A stretch of 64,000 nucleotides of DNA from Tuctoria greenei (GCA_036927565.1 JAYESD010000009.1:149442929-149506928), one strand, 5' to 3'; shown: positions 1-10,158, counted from the first letter of the stretch. A program made the numbers and translations. The notes: generated by a model not told the origin, from the letters alone.

Positions 1-1012
1 ACTCGTATAGTTTAGGTCCGAAGTTTTCGATAGTGAAGGTCCCTTGAAGTCGTCGGAGCTTAGAAGCTCCGGCGTTGCCCATTGTCGGAGCTTAGTAGCT
101 CCGGCAATAGCCTCTACCAACACGTTGAGTGTCGATAGTTAATACTTCAAGGTGTCGGAGCTTAGTAGCTCCGGCAATGACCCTTGCCACGCCTGGCTTG
201 CTGGCAACAGACTCTAGTGATAGAGTCTTCTCACCATCTTCAAGTTAACGCCGGTGGGAGTCGGAGCTTGGTTAACTCCGATTTTTCTCCATCAATGTTG
301 GGTTTATTCTTCCTGCACACTTAGGCCAAGAAAAACAGTAAAATTCGTTCCTTATCTATAACTTCATTGCGGCTTACGGTTCTCAAGAGAATTTCAAGTT
401 GAACACGATTTTTAGTATGATTGGGTGAATTGTCTTTTCTTTTAGATCTAATTGTCCATGGACCCACCTTACTTTGGCCTGCCGGGGTGTAGGTAGAGTG
501 GCGTACTTAGGGTGCTTGACCAGGCTAAGTCGATAGCGCACTCCGGCCCTAGAATGGCTTGGCGGCTTTCAGGCGAGTTGGCCACAGACGACATTTAAAT
601 CTAAAAAATCCGACAATTCAACTCAAATCGTACATAAATCGGTTAAACTAGAACTTCTTAAGAATTGCACGTTTCTGTTATAGACAAGAAAGAGAAAAAT
701 AAAAATGTCGAGCCTATGCAAAAATGAATGCACGTGGAGTCTATTTCACATGAAGATGTCTTTCATTATAGGTCCGGGGTACATGGGAAACGAGTACACT
801 CTTAGGGTACGGAACCAGGCTAAGTGTGTTTGGTTTCTCGTTTAACCCAGGGTAATTAGCTACACTTCTAGTCCGGAGACTGTATCAAGTGTTGCATGAG
901 CTTTTCAAACCTTTCAGGAAAGGTCCGGCTGCTCTCCCGGAGGAATTACCCGACTCTGTACAATGACTCTATAACATACACTTCAAGTTACTTAAGACTC
1001 ACCTCCGTGGAA
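1..1012 (-). other. 3' internal non-coding region of element A with hairpin repeats
   Basis: No convincing coding sequence. It is the reverse complement of the region after pol in A' (60629-61650), with scattered substitutions. It holds three near-perfect 20-bp inverted repeats of the form TCGGAGCTTAGTAGCTCCGG at 53-72, 85-104 and 155-174, and a weaker fourth near 260-282. In A' the antisense coiled-coil gene begins just beyond this region, so the matching gene of A should lie left of the window. Confidence 0.75.
53..174. repeat. Three 20-bp palindromic repeats in element A
   Basis: Units at 53-72, 85-104 and 155-174 each read TCGGAGCTTAG(A/T)AGCTCCGG and can fold into a short hairpin. Counterparts occur in A' (61482-61603) and, in a different tandem setting, in element B (13555-13800). 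The role is unknown; a terminator, insulator or protein-binding array between two convergent genes is possible. Confidence 0.7.
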
Positions 1013-4000
1013 TTAAGTGTAGAACTTACGGAGGTGCTCGATGTTCCAAGGATTTGGGAGAGGTGTCCCATCCTCGGTAGCCAAGCGAACGCTTCCGGGA
1101 CGGGATACTTTGATCACTCGGAAGGGTCCTTCCCAGCCGGGGGAGAGTTTGTTTTGCCCTTCTCTGGATAGTATTCTCCGTAGCACCAGATCGCCTTCCT
1201 CGAGCTGTCGGTTATGTACATGCCGCTGATGATAGCGCCGTAGAGCTTGGCGGTATCGGGCATTCCGAACAGCTGCTTGGCACCTTCCCTCCTCGAGGAG
1301 GTCTAGGTCTTCACGCCGGAGCTGGTCCTGCGCGGCTTCGTCGAAGGTCCGGACTCGGAGGGAACCCAGGGTGATCTCCGGAGGAAGGATCGCTTCTGCT
1401 CCGTACACCAGGAAGAAGGGTGTTTCTCTGGTTGCCCGACTTGGAGAAGTCCTGTTAGCCCATAGAGTGGGCGGAAGCTCCTCGATCCAATTAGCTCCGT
1501 GCTTTTTCAAACGCTCATAAGTGCGCGTTTTTAGTCCTTTAAGGATTTCTGCGTTTGCTCTCTCGGCTTGCCCATTGCTGGCAGGATGAGCTACGGAGGC
1601 GTAGCAAACTTGTATGCCGAGGTCTTCGCAATATCCTTGAAATGAGGAGCTTGTGAACTGAGTCCCATTATCAGTGATGATCTTATTTGGGACTCCGAAT
1701 CTGCTCACGATAGATTGTAGAAAATTGATTGCAGATTGTTTGTTGATCGTCACAACAGGAGTAGCTTCCGGCCACTTGGTGAACTTGTCGATGGCGACAT
1801 ACAGGAACTTGTAACCTCCGACGGCTCTTGGGAAGGGTCCCAAGATGTCCATCCCCCACACGGCGAAAGGCCACGTAGGAGGTATCATTTGTAAGGGCTG
1901 AGCAGGTGTATGAATTTGCTTTGCATGAAATTGGCATGCTTTGCATTTCTTCACTAGCTCAGTAGCATCCTGGAGCGCTGTTGGCCAGTAGAAGCCGTGC
2001 CGAAAGGCTTTTCCGACCAGCGTGCGGGAAGACGCGTGGTTCCCACACTCGCCTCCATGGATTTCTGCGAGGAGCTCGCAGCCTTCTTCCCTTGTGATGC
2101 ACCGCATTAGGATGCCGTTGGAACCGCGCCGGTAGAGATCCCCTTCTACCAACGTGTATCTTTTAGCCAATCTGACTACCCGGTCAGCGGATACATCATC
2201 GTCAGGAAGGATGTTGTCTTTCAAGTAGTTCCGGATCTCCGAGATCCATGCATCGGAACTGACTTGAGCATTTGAGTCTTGCGTGCTGGGTTGCTCGGAG
2301 CTTCCGGCAGCACCTACGACCCTTGATGGCTGCCATGGTAACAGGGCCATCGGGACCGTCAGCTTCGGGATGCTGATCTCGCCCCCTTCGTTCAGCTCGG
2401 CAGGCTGAACTGTGGGTTTTGACATCCTCCGGACAAAGGTTCCGTCAGGAGCCGGAGCTCCGGTTGACGCCTTGGTCGAGAGTTCGTCAGCTTCAGCGTT
2501 GTGAGCACGCTGAACATGGTGAAGGTCTAGGACTTCGAAGTCCTTCTGAAGCCTCTGGACTTCAAGGAGATAAGCAGCCAGCTGGAGATTATTGCAGGAG
2601 CATTCACCCTTCACCTGTTTGATAACAAGTTGTGAATCTCCTTTGACCAGCAACTGCTTGACACCAAAGGATAGTGCCACCTTTAATCCATATATGAGTG
2701 CTTCGTACTCCGCCATGTTGTTGGTTGCCTTGAAATCAAGGTGCACCATGTATCTTACCTTCTCCCCGGTTGGTGTGAGGAGAAGGACTCCAGCTCCGGC
2801 TCCCTGCTTTTGCATGGAGCCGTCGAAGTAAAGGGTCCAGTGAGGCTTAGTGAAGGCCGGAACTTGTGGTTCCTTCTTCTGCTCGCTGGGGCCCCCAGAG
2901 TTTGATGGAGAGGGAGTCCATTCTGCCACGAAATCTGCCAACGCTTGACTCTTGATTGCTTGTCTTGGAATGAATTCGAGGTCGAATTCAGCCAGTTCCG
3001 CTGCCCACTTTGCAATATTCCCAGTTGAATTGGGATTATGCAGAATCGCTCGAAGTGGATATGAGGTTACCACCGAGACTTTGTGAGCTTGGAAATAGTG
3101 TCGAAGCTTCCTTGAGGCAATAAGAACTGCGTAGAGCATCTTATGTACCTCTAGGTATCGAGTCTTGGCATCATGTAACACTTCACTGATGAAGTATACT
3201 GGGCGTTGAACGGTCCGGACCCTCCCGGAGGGGTCCGGAGCTTCCTCTCCATTGATCCGGACCCTGTCGGAGGGGTCCAAACTATATTCGAGGACCTCCG
3301 GGTTCTGGGTGGAGGAACTCGGAGCTTCTTCAGGAATGACCTGGATCCTATCGGAAGGATCTGGGTCCTCTGAAGTGACTTCTTGAGGATTCAAGTCTGG
3401 GAGCTGGGACCCAGACCTGCTTTCGGGAACCTCCGGATCCTCCCGAAGGGATCTGGATTCCTGAGTATTGGGCAGTTCCGGTCTCTCCGCAACCAGAACC
3501 ATACTGACGACTTCGTCAGCTGCTGAAATATAAAGCAATAAAGGCTCACCAGGGTTCGGAGCTACCAAGACTGGTAGAGTGGTGAGGAACTGTTTCAGCT
3601 CCTGGAATGCCTTCTCTGCCTCTTCAGACCATTGGAATGGTCCGGACTTCCTCAGTAACTTGAAGAAGGGAAGTGCCCTTTCCGCCAGTCTTGAAATGAA
3701 TCGACTGAGGGCTGCTAGACATCCAGTTAATTTTTGGACGTCTTTGATGCGGGTTGGTGGACGCATGTCTTCGATGGCTTTTATCTTCGCCGGATTAGCC
3801 TCTATACCCCGGTGACTTACCAGGAAACCAAGAAGCTTTCCGGAACTAACCCCGAAGACGCACTTGTCTGGGTTTAGCTTCGTGCGGGTGGCCCGCAGCT
3901 TGTCGAAGACAGCCTGCAAGGTATCCAAGAGGGACTCCTTGTTTTTGACTTTGACCACAATGTCATCAACGTACACCTCCACTATGTCTCTGATGAGTTC

Positions 4001-4516
4001 TTCGAAAGTTTTGTACATTGCTCGTACAAAAGTTGAAGCTGCATTCTTGAGACCAAAAGGCATGGCTGTGTAACAATACAATCCATCCACTGTGATGAAT
4101 GAAGTATGTTCTTCATCTTCCCTAGACATCCGGATTTGATGATATCCCGAATATGCGTCTAGAAAACACAGCAACTCACACCCAGAGGTGGAATCCACTA
4201 TCTGGTCTATTCTAGGTAGTGGGAATGGATCTTTTGGACATGCCTTATTCAGTGTGGTGTAGTCGATGCACATCCGAAGTTTCCCGCCGGCCTTAGGCAC
4301 AACGACTGGGTTTGCCAGCCATTTTGGATGGTAGACTTCTCGGATGAATCCGGCTTCGAGCAACTTCTTCACTTCTTGTCGGATGAAGTTCTGTCGCTCT
4401 ACAGATTGCTTCCGAGGTTTCTGGTGTACAGGCCGAGCGTCGGGGTAAATCTTCAGATTGTGCTCAATCACTTCCCTGGGGATCCCAGGCATTTGTGACG
4501 GTTGCCAGGCAAACAC
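1013..4516 (-). CDS. pol: Pol polyprotein of element A (RT, dead RNase H, second RNase H, integrase)
   Basis: Copies element RNA into DNA and inserts it. The 1167-residue ORF has RT at about 30-290 (catalytic YVDD 182-185). A Ty3-type RNase H follows at about 325-530, interrupted by a Pro/Ser/Glu-rich insert (345-435) with DPS-R-V-R repeats. A second RNase H spans about 558-690 (D565, E603, D627, D677). Integrase has an HHCC zinc site (H820, H827, C858, C861) and a DDE triad (D890, D949, E985, 35 residues between the last two), then a GPF-type tail near 1131. The first RNase H lacks its catalytic acids (Ser/His at the usual places); the second keeps them, as known for Tat elements. The frame is open upstream to 4555, directly after the UAG that ends gag-protease, and no ATG opens pol, so expression probably needs readthrough. 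Confidence 0.93.
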   Translation of the reverse strand: MFAWQPSQMPGIPREVIEHNLKIYPDARPVHQKPRKQSVERQNFIRQEVKKLLEAGFIREVYHPKWLANPVVVPKAGGKLRMCIDYTTLNKACPKDPFPLPRIDQIVDSTSGCELLCFLDAYSGYHQIRMSREDEEHTSFITVDGLYCYTAMPFGLKNAASTFVRAMYKTFEELIRDIVEVYVDDIVVKVKNKESLLDTLQAVFDKLRATRTKLNPDKCVFGVSSGKLLGFLVSHRGIEANPAKIKAIEDMRPPTRIKDVQKLTGCLAALSRFISRLAERALPFFKLLRKSGPFQWSEEAEKAFQELKQFLTTLPVLVAPNPGEPLLLYISAADEVVSMVLVAERPELPNTQESRSLREDPEVPESRSGSQLPDLNPQEVTSEDPDPSDRIQVIPEEAPSSSTQNPEVLEYSLDPSDRVRINGEEAPDPSGRVRTVQRPVYFISEVLHDAKTRYLEVHKMLYAVLIASRKLRHYFQAHKVSVVTSYPLRAILHNPNSTGNIAKWAAELAEFDLEFIPRQAIKSQALADFVAEWTPSPSNSGGPSEQKKEPQVPAFTKPHWTLYFDGSMQKQGAGAGVLLLTPTGEKVRYMVHLDFKATNNMAEYEALIYGLKVALSFGVKQLLVKGDSQLVIKQVKGECSCNNLQLAAYLLEVQRLQKDFEVLDLHHVQRAHNAEADELSTKASTGAPAPDGTFVRRMSKPTVQPAELNEGGEISIPKLTVPMALLPWQPSRVVGAAGSSEQPSTQDSNAQVSSDAWISEIRNYLKDNILPDDDVSADRVVRLAKRYTLVEGDLYRRGSNGILMRCITREEGCELLAEIHGGECGNHASSRTLVGKAFRHGFYWPTALQDATELVKKCKACQFHAKQIHTPAQPLQMIPPTWPFAVWGMDILGPFPRAVGGYKFLYVAIDKFTKWPEATPVVTINKQSAINFLQSIVSRFGVPNKIITDNGTQFTSSSFQGYCEDLGIQVCYASVAHPASNGQAERANAEILKGLKTRTYERLKKHGANWIEELPPTLWANRTSPSRATRETPFFLVYGAEAILPPEITLGSLRVRTFDEAAQDQLRREDLDLLEEGRCQAAVRNARYRQALRRYHQRHVHNRQLEEGDLVLRRILSREGQNKLSPGWEGPFRVIKVSRPGSVRLATEDGTPLPNPWNIEHLRKFYT

Positions 4517-4543
4517 GTCAACATTAGCCCGGAGGAAAGTGAT

Positions 4544-4570
4544 GAGCGCGAGTTCCTATTTGTCGTTCAA
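4544..4570 (-). promoter_or_regulatory. In-frame UAG between gag-pro and pol (probable readthrough site)
   Basis: The TAG at 4556-4558 is the only stop between the gag-protease and pol frames, which are in the same phase. The surrounding 19 bases ACAAATAGGAACTCGCGCT are identical in A, A' and the diverged element B. Stop readthrough between gag and pol is known in retroviruses and some plant retroelements; its use here is inferred from conservation. Confidence 0.75.
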
Positions 4571-6973
4571 GCCACCCGATATGCGGGTAGTTTGAGTGAC
4601 ATCGGAACCAATTTGGACGACTTTGACGGGAATGTCGGTGTCGCCGCTTGGCTGCACACGGGGTGCAGAGGTCGTGCCTCGTTGACGAATGCTCGGAGGT
4701 TGTGGGGCTTGCTTCTGTCTGGAATCCTCCTCTTGCGCTGTGGTGAGTGCATGGAGTTCTTCCAGAGCAGTTACTCCGGCAGTGCGATCTCCACGGATCC
4801 GGAGAACGCCTACTGGTGTCGGCATCTTCAACACCAGGTATCCATAATGAGCAGCTGCCATGAATTTGTACAAGGCAGGTCTACCCAAAATGGCGTTGAA
4901 TGGTAAGTTGATCTGAGCAACGTCGAAGACCAACTTTTCGGTGCGATACTTCTCCCGGGTCCCGAAGGTAACAGGGAGAGTGATAGCTCCGAGTGGGGTT
5001 ATGGCCCCCGGACCTACTCCGGAGAAAGGTCGAGAGGGCTGGAGGTCTGAAGGTCGAAGCTGAAGCTTAGTGAAAGCTTCGAAGCTGATGAGATTAAGCC
5101 CCGAACCTCCATCTACCAGGACATGATGGAGCTGGATGTTGTTGATGGTGGGGGATACCATCAAGGGCAGCTGGCCAGCTCCGACCATGCTTTGAGGACA
5201 ATCCGAAGCATCGAAAGTGATGGGTGTGTCCATCCACTTTCGATGTGGCTCCGGTCTAGCTGTAGGAGCTACAGCAGCCATATCCCGTCGCATGGTCTTA
5301 ATGACGCGACGAGAAGTGATGTCCCATGATCCACCAAAGATGGTGTTCATGGTTTTTCGACGTTCGTTGTCGGAGACGTCGGAATCATCGTCGACGGAGG
5401 TGTAGACGGCTTTCAAGACCTTTTTGGGGTCTTGAAACCCTAACTCCTCTTCAGCCGGAGCTTCATCGACCTTTTGTTTTCCCTCCCTCTGACGGAAGGG
5501 AGACCCTTCCCGGCGCTTGTGGTAGCGCTCGGCAAGGTTTTGGACCTCCCGGCAATCCTCCAGTCTGTGGCTGCCCGTTTTGTGAATGGGGCACCACATC
5601 TTGGATTTGCCACCGTCTTCGGAAGACGGTCGAGGTCGCTTCTCGGGGCGTGGCCCCCGGCCACCAGGAGTTGCAGTGGCTGCAACGTTGGATGTGCCGG
5701 CCGACGGCTTCTTCTTGCCGTTGGTCTTCTTTTTCTTCTTGCCACTCCCAGAGGTAGCGACTTCTTCTTTGGAGGATTTTTTATGATCCTCCAAGGCTGG
5801 TTTGGAGTGCATTTCACGGCCCTCCGCAGCTCTGGCACATTTGTCAGCCAGGCTGAAGAGCTCCGTGACACTGGTGATCTCTTTGATCGCCAGTTTCTCC
5901 AACATCTTCTTGTCTCGTACACCCTGTCTGAATGCTACAATGACAGAAGCGCTTGAGATAGAAGGGATTGTGTTACGTACCTGAGAGAATCTCTGGATGA
6001 ATGACCGCAAAGATTCTCCTCCTTTTTGCACGACCGCAAAAAGGTCCAGTTCGGTGCCCGGACGGGTGTATGAACTCCCGAAATTGGCGGTGAACTGGCG
6101 GCATAGCTCCTCCCAACTGTCGATAGAGTTGGGCGGAAGGCTCATAAACCAGGACCTAGCGGTCCCAGTTAAGGCCACTGGAAAGTAATTGGCCATTACA
6201 GCCTCATTTCCTCCAGCTGCTAGGATCGCAGTGGAGTATATCTGTAGAAATTCTACGGGATTGACAGTCCCGTCGAATTTTTCCGGCAAGTGTGGCCGGA
6301 ACTTCTGTGGCCATCTAACCATACGCAGGTGCATGGCTAGGGCGGAACAGCCTCCTCCTACTCCTTCCAGAGTAGAAAGATCTTGAGCATCTCGTCTTTC
6401 TCGAGCTCGCTCGATGTGGACACGGCCATCCTGTTGGCGGTATCGGCGATCAAGCTCCGCTCGGAGGTCGTGTGTCGAAAGCCGAGATGCAGTATGGGCA
6501 CGTTGTGCCCCAGAGGGCAACGACGTCACTTGCTGTGACGCAGCTCTTCTTCGGTTGTTGGAGACATGTGGACCAAGTCTTCCAGACAACGTTCGTCGCT
6601 GCGACGGGGCCCGCCCTGAAGGAGGTGGACCCTGATTGTTGAGGCGTTCGGCCGCTGCTGCGACCAAATGCTCAATATCAGCTCTCCATTGCTCCATGGC
6701 ACCTTGAGATGCATCCGGAGGTGGTGGTCGCTGAAGGAGAGCACGCGCTGCATGGAGCGCGTGTTCTGGGTTGTCACGACTTGCCGGCGCAGAATGTGAC
6801 GCCGGTGCACCATCATGTCGTTCGGCATGTCTTGCCGGAGAAGATGGTGGTGGTGGGAGTGTGACTCCCGCTGGAACTGAGGCTCCTGCCGGTGGTTGCA
6901 TGTTGGAGGGATTGCCTCCGACAGTCTGAGCAGCAGGTTGCCCGTTGGATGATCCAGCTGCTGAATTCACCAT
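4556..6973 (-). CDS. gag-pro: Gag-protease polyprotein of element A
   Basis: Forms the virus-like particle and carries the aspartic protease. The 805-residue ORF starts at an ATG 19 bases inside the primer-binding site. It has a Pro/Ala-rich N-terminus, an Arg-rich stretch (about 120-195), a capsid-like domain (about 225-360, with WEELCRQF and [12 protein letters not shown]), a Lys-rich tract (411-422), and a compact Cys/His knuckle of unusual C-x2-H-x4-H-x4-C spacing (461-474). The protease-like region has DGGSG at 621-625. It ends in TAG at 4556-4558, after which the same frame continues into pol. Compared with A', about one residue in sixty differs and there are no frame breaks. Confidence 0.93.
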   Translation of the reverse strand: MVNSAAGSSNGQPAAQTVGGNPSNMQPPAGASVPAGVTLPPPPSSPARHAERHDGAPASHSAPASRDNPEHALHAARALLQRPPPPDASQGAMEQWRADIEHLVAAAAERLNNQGPPPSGRAPSQRRTLSGRLGPHVSNNRRRAASQQVTSLPSGAQRAHTASRLSTHDLRAELDRRYRQQDGRVHIERARERRDAQDLSTLEGVGGGCSALAMHLRMVRWPQKFRPHLPEKFDGTVNPVEFLQIYSTAILAAGGNEAVMANYFPVALTGTARSWFMSLPPNSIDSWEELCRQFTANFGSSYTRPGTELDLFAVVQKGGESLRSFIQRFSQVRNTIPSISSASVIVAFRQGVRDKKMLEKLAIKEITSVTELFSLADKCARAAEGREMHSKPALEDHKKSSKEEVATSGSGKKKKKTNGKKKPSAGTSNVAATATPGGRGPRPEKRPRPSSEDGGKSKMWCPIHKTGSHRLEDCREVQNLAERYHKRREGSPFRQREGKQKVDEAPAEEELGFQDPKKVLKAVYTSVDDDSDVSDNERRKTMNTIFGGSWDITSRRVIKTMRRDMAAVAPTARPEPHRKWMDTPITFDASDCPQSMVGAGQLPLMVSPTINNIQLHHVLVDGGSGLNLISFEAFTKLQLRPSDLQPSRPFSGVGPGAITPLGAITLPVTFGTREKYRTEKLVFDVAQINLPFNAILGRPALYKFMAAAHYGYLVLKMPTPVGVLRIRGDRTAGVTALEELHALTTAQEEDSRQKQAPQPPSIRQRGTTSAPRVQPSGDTDIPVKVVQIGSDVTQTTRISGGLNDK

Positions 6974-6991
6974 TCTTGAAGATCTCAGGCG

Positions 6992-7009
6992 CCCCTACCT
7001 GGCGCGCCA
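6992..7009 (-). other. Primer-binding site of element A
   Basis: Reads TGGCGCGCCAGGTAGGGG on the minus strand, two bases inside the LTR end, starting with the TGG expected to pair with a tRNA CCA tail. It is not the initiator-Met sequence used by the copia elements here. I did not identify the tRNA. Confidence 0.75.
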
Positions 7010-7011
7010 AC

Positions 7012-7846
7012 TGTCGACTGTTGGAGTCGGCAGATCCCCTAACACTATGAGAAGTGTTTGAAGGAGTTTGTGGTTCGGTCTGGGCGCGCGGAGATCTAAG
7101 AAAGTGAAATGCGATTTGGACACGAGTGACACGGTGGTTTACGTGGTTCGGGCCGCCTGAGCGTAATACCCTACTCCACGGGTGTGTGTTTGTTGTATTA
7201 ACTTGTGAGCTTCAGAGTGTTCGAGAGTTCTCCTTCCCGTGTATCGTCGGTTTGTCCTTTTATAGCACAAGGACAAACCGTTACAAGTCAGCCTGGCCCG
7301 ACATGTGGCCCTGGCGGTTACTAGTATTGATACGCGAGATTAATTGTTGCTAATAACCCTGTAACGGCTCCGACAGTGCCGTTACAGGTGTTAATATCAT
7401 CCGATTAAGTGTCATTAATGTGGAATTAATGATAATTAATCGGGTCTTGAAGTCTGCAGCTGTCCTTTGGAGATCCGGAGCCGTTACAACGTCTCCCGGG
7501 GATTTGAAGCGGTTTAGCTCCGACGTATGGACACGTGGCAGCTCCGGAGCTTGCTTGGGAGAAGCGGGAAGCTCCGGGGTGACCTGGTACGTGTCATGTC
7601 CGGAGCTTCTCTCGGTCGGGGGCTACCTCCGGAGGTGCCGTTTCAGTACTTGGCCCGGAGCTTCACCCTTGCGGGTAATAGCTCTGGGCTGACAGTACAC
7701 GTGGCAACCTAGAGGTTAACCATGTTGGAGAAGCGGGTCCGGTCACGTCTGGCGAGTGGGCCCCCAAGGGTCTTCAATTTGAGTTGATGTCCTTCCCTTG
7801 AGATCTTTGTAACCTCAGGGGGTGTATGGTTTTTAGGGTACCGACA
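7012..7846 (-). repeat. 5' LTR of element A
   Basis: An 835-bp LTR that starts TGTCGGTACC and ends GTCGACA in element orientation. It matches the A' LTR (53812-54628, 817 bp) with small indels. It carries a TATA box (7256-7265) and many TCCGGAGC-type motifs. Its boundary with host DNA is at 7846/7847. Confidence 0.88.
7256..7265 (-). promoter_or_regulatory. TATA box of element A LTR
   Basis: CTATAAAAGG on the minus strand, about 250 bases before the LTR's inner end. The same motif lies at the matching place in A' and in element B. RNA start is expected about 30 bases downstream, near 7225-7230. Confidence 0.7.
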
Positions 7847-9640
7847 AGCAGCACCAGGCCGATGAGGTAGAAGGTAGAGGTGGGACTCGGGCCGTGCCCG
7901 GGCCGGCCCGGCACGGCCCGTTCGTGCTTCGGGCCGAAATGGCCCGGGCCCGAAAGCACGTCGGGCCGGCTCGGGCCGGGCCGGCCGGGCCGGCGGCCGA
8001 AAATTGAGGCCCAGGCACGGCCCGTGGCCCGACGGGCCGTCTTCGTGCCGGGCCAGGCCCGAGCACGGCCCAGATCAATGATTTCAGCCCAAAACAATTA
8101 AATTTTTAATAAAAATATGGTTTTAATGAAATAAATGGACAAAAAATGAAAAAAAAATATGTAAAAATATTGAAGTGATAGAGAATATTTTTTGAATAAT
8201 TTAGGAAAAAAAATCGTCGAATTTGGACCAAATTTGAAGAAACTATACAAGTTTGAACTTTCAAGTTTGAATAAAAATGAAAAAACAACATCAGCCCAAC
8301 AGCAGTCCAACACTATTGGGCTGGCCCAATAACATTTAAAAATTGAATTGAGCACAATTTTTTTTTGAATACATAGTCAAAAAGACTTCAAAAAATATGA
8401 AAAAATTTGTGAAGATAGAAAGAGTTGAATTACATGTTCTTAAAAAAAATCACATTCAAAATATTAATATATTGCAGAGAATAAAAAAACAAAGAAAATT
8501 GAATTTTGAGTTTTTTATGCAATACATGGACAAAAAAATTCAAAAAAATCTGGAAAAAATACTAGAGTCTAAGGATGTTGTATTTCATGTGTCCTATGAA
8601 CTTGAGTTTGAGAAACATAATAAATTGATCAGAACAAAAAAAAAAACAAATAAAAAAGGGATTTGTGGAGTTTTTGTTATTTTTATATCTTGAATAATAC
8701 ATCGATTTAGTGAGTGAATTTTTTTGTGAGGCTTTTTAATGATGACACCAACCTCCATGATTTTTTAAAGAATTTTTGAACTTTGTTTGAATGAAAGTGT
8801 GTTTGAATTTGAAGATTGTCTCATATGCTTATTAGCTTTTGAGTGAAAAGAGAGAAAATGTGAATATTCACATGTTGAAGTATCTCAAAAAAATTATAAA
8901 AAATGCATACATGTAGAAATATAGAACATACACATACAAAACAAAATTTGATACAAACATCTTCATTCTTTGTAGATTTACAAAATAGTGAAGAATATGT
9001 ACATATGATTTGTTTTGGTTGTTTATAAAAAAGTACAAAACTATCTATATAAGTTTGAAAACAATTGTTCCAAGTGGTAGAGAGTATTTTTTTAAGAATA
9101 TAAAAAAAAGAATCATTGAATTTGGACTTAATTTGCGGAATTTATACAAGTTTGAATATTTAAATAGGAATCAAAATAAAAAACCCCTGCAAACTCAAGA
9201 ACAGACGTGTCGGGCCGCCGGGCCGGTTCGGGCCGTCGGGCCAGTTCGGGCCGTCGGGCCAGTTCGGGCCTTCGGGCCATTTTCGGGCCGTGCCGGCCCG
9301 GGCACGGCCCACTTGGTCGTGCCGGGCCGTGCCGCCCGTCGTGCCCAAAAACCAGGCCCGGCACGGCCCGGTGTTTCGGGCCGGGCCGGCCCGGCCCGAA
9401 CTGTCTTCGTGCCGGGCCGGGCCGGGTCTCGGGCCGCGGCATCGTGCTTCGGGCCGCCCGAGTTTGGCCCGGCCCAATTCCCACCTCTAGTAGAAGGCGA
9501 TGGATGCCAGTATGGTCCCGTACTTGCCTGTCGGCGAGGAAGGCGCCGATGATGGGGACGATGAAGGTGGTGCCGTTCCGAGCGCTAGGGTCACTGGCGC
9601 TATCTTCTTTTCCACCTCCATGTCGCTCCCCATCGCCGGA
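7847..9640 (-). pseudogene. NPF (NRT1/PTR) transporter-like exon fragment, split by hAT
   Basis: Proton-coupled peptide/nitrate transporter family (NPF) remnant. Minus-strand translation of about 9498-9580 gives NGTTFIVPIIGAFLAD, matching the NGTTF-x-x-P-x-x-GAFLAD signature of the family's early membrane helices. The continuation, in a neighbouring frame and across the hAT insertion into 7847-7874, reads as hydrophobic helix sequence. A one-base shift after the GAFLAD motif and the hAT insertion (7875-9489) break it, and element A cuts it off at 7847. Upstream of the motif (9640-9830) the sequence is GC-rich without a recognisable transporter domain. Only a piece of one exon is present, so this is a relic. 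Confidence 0.55.
7875..9489. mobile_element. Non-autonomous hAT-like DNA transposon with 8-bp TSD
   Basis: A 1615-bp element with terminal inverted repeats TAGAGGTGGGA at both ends, flanked by the perfect 8-bp direct repeat GTAGAAGG (7867-7874 and 9490-9497). The 8-bp duplication is diagnostic of hAT. The arms (7890-8060 and 9205-9480) are extremely GC-rich arrays of GGGCC/CGGGCC motifs, while the core (8100-9180) is AT-rich. No transposase domain is recognisable. About 100 bp is repeated in direct orientation inside the core (8172-8275 and 9074-9165). Long open frames in the arms come from base composition, not genes. Confidence 0.85.
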
Positions 9641-9840
9641 CTCCAACCTCCTCCTCGCCGCCGCCACCTTCGAGGTGATTGCGCGCTTTGGCTCGGGTGC
9701 GGGAGAGACTGGCCACCGCAGCGGCAACATGGGCGCGGGATCCGGAGGTGAGGTGGAGGATCTCGCTGATGTGGCGCTCCTCGGCCGGCTCGTCATCGTG
9801 GCAGGTGGCTTTGACAATGAGCACAACCGAACCAAAATGT

Positions 9841-10158
9841 AAAATTTTTTGTCTGGCTTGCTGTGCAAAATAAGGCTCCGACGGCTGATAACTTGTTAAA
9901 AAAAAATTGGTTTGCTGATCCAATATGCCCACTTTGCAGCCAGAAGGAAGAAAGTATCATGCACCCGCTCATTAATTGCGCATATACCAGGGAGACTTGG
10001 GAAGAGCTTTTAGTTAAACTGGCAGTTACATCTGCCCACGACACTTCAAGGAAATATATGTCATTCGCTGGAGCTAAATCAGCTAATCACAGCGACAGGA
10101 ACAAAACAGCAGCGACGAGACAAAATTGGAGTATTATTCTTCTTTTGGTGGTACGTAT
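9841..10158 (+). pseudogene. LINE retrotransposon 3' ORF fragment (zf-RVT zinc-binding domain), first part
   Basis: Translation from 9841 gives the typical tail of a plant LINE reverse-transcriptase protein: KFFVWLA, NKAPTADNL, then a CPLC...H...NC zinc-binding motif followed by ETWEELL. This is the zf-RVT domain found at the C-terminus of plant LINE ORF2 proteins. The 5' part is missing, as is usual for truncated LINEs. Element B interrupts it at 10158, and its 3' continuation resumes at 51898. Not functional. Confidence 0.75.

Larger units (their letters stand above)
1..7846 (-). mobile_element. Tat-lineage Ty3/gypsy LTR retrotransposon A (3' end off window)
   Basis: Minus-strand element containing, in its own 5' to 3' order, a 5' LTR (7012-7846), primer-binding site, gag-protease ORF, UAG stop, pol ORF and about 1 kb of non-coding DNA that runs off the left edge. 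Its 3' LTR is not in the window. The domain order gag-PR-RT-RNH-second RNH-INT is known for the Tat lineage. Both ORFs are open over their full length, so it looks young. It is closely similar to A' (53812-64000), which lies in the opposite orientation. The right outer edge abuts a transporter gene fragment at 7847, so the element appears to have landed in that fragment. A target duplication cannot be tested without the far end. Confidence 0.93.

Noticed and set aside
5326..5957. Plus-strand frames of 143-160 codons inside gag of element A
   Set aside because: Shadows of the gag frame; the same shadows appear opposite gag in A' and follow its codon pattern.
9010..9868. Open frames of about 180-246 codons across the hAT right arm
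   Set aside because: Dominated by GGGCC repeats that read as Arg-Ala-Gly-Pro runs in every frame; they cross the hAT boundary and so cannot be old genes.
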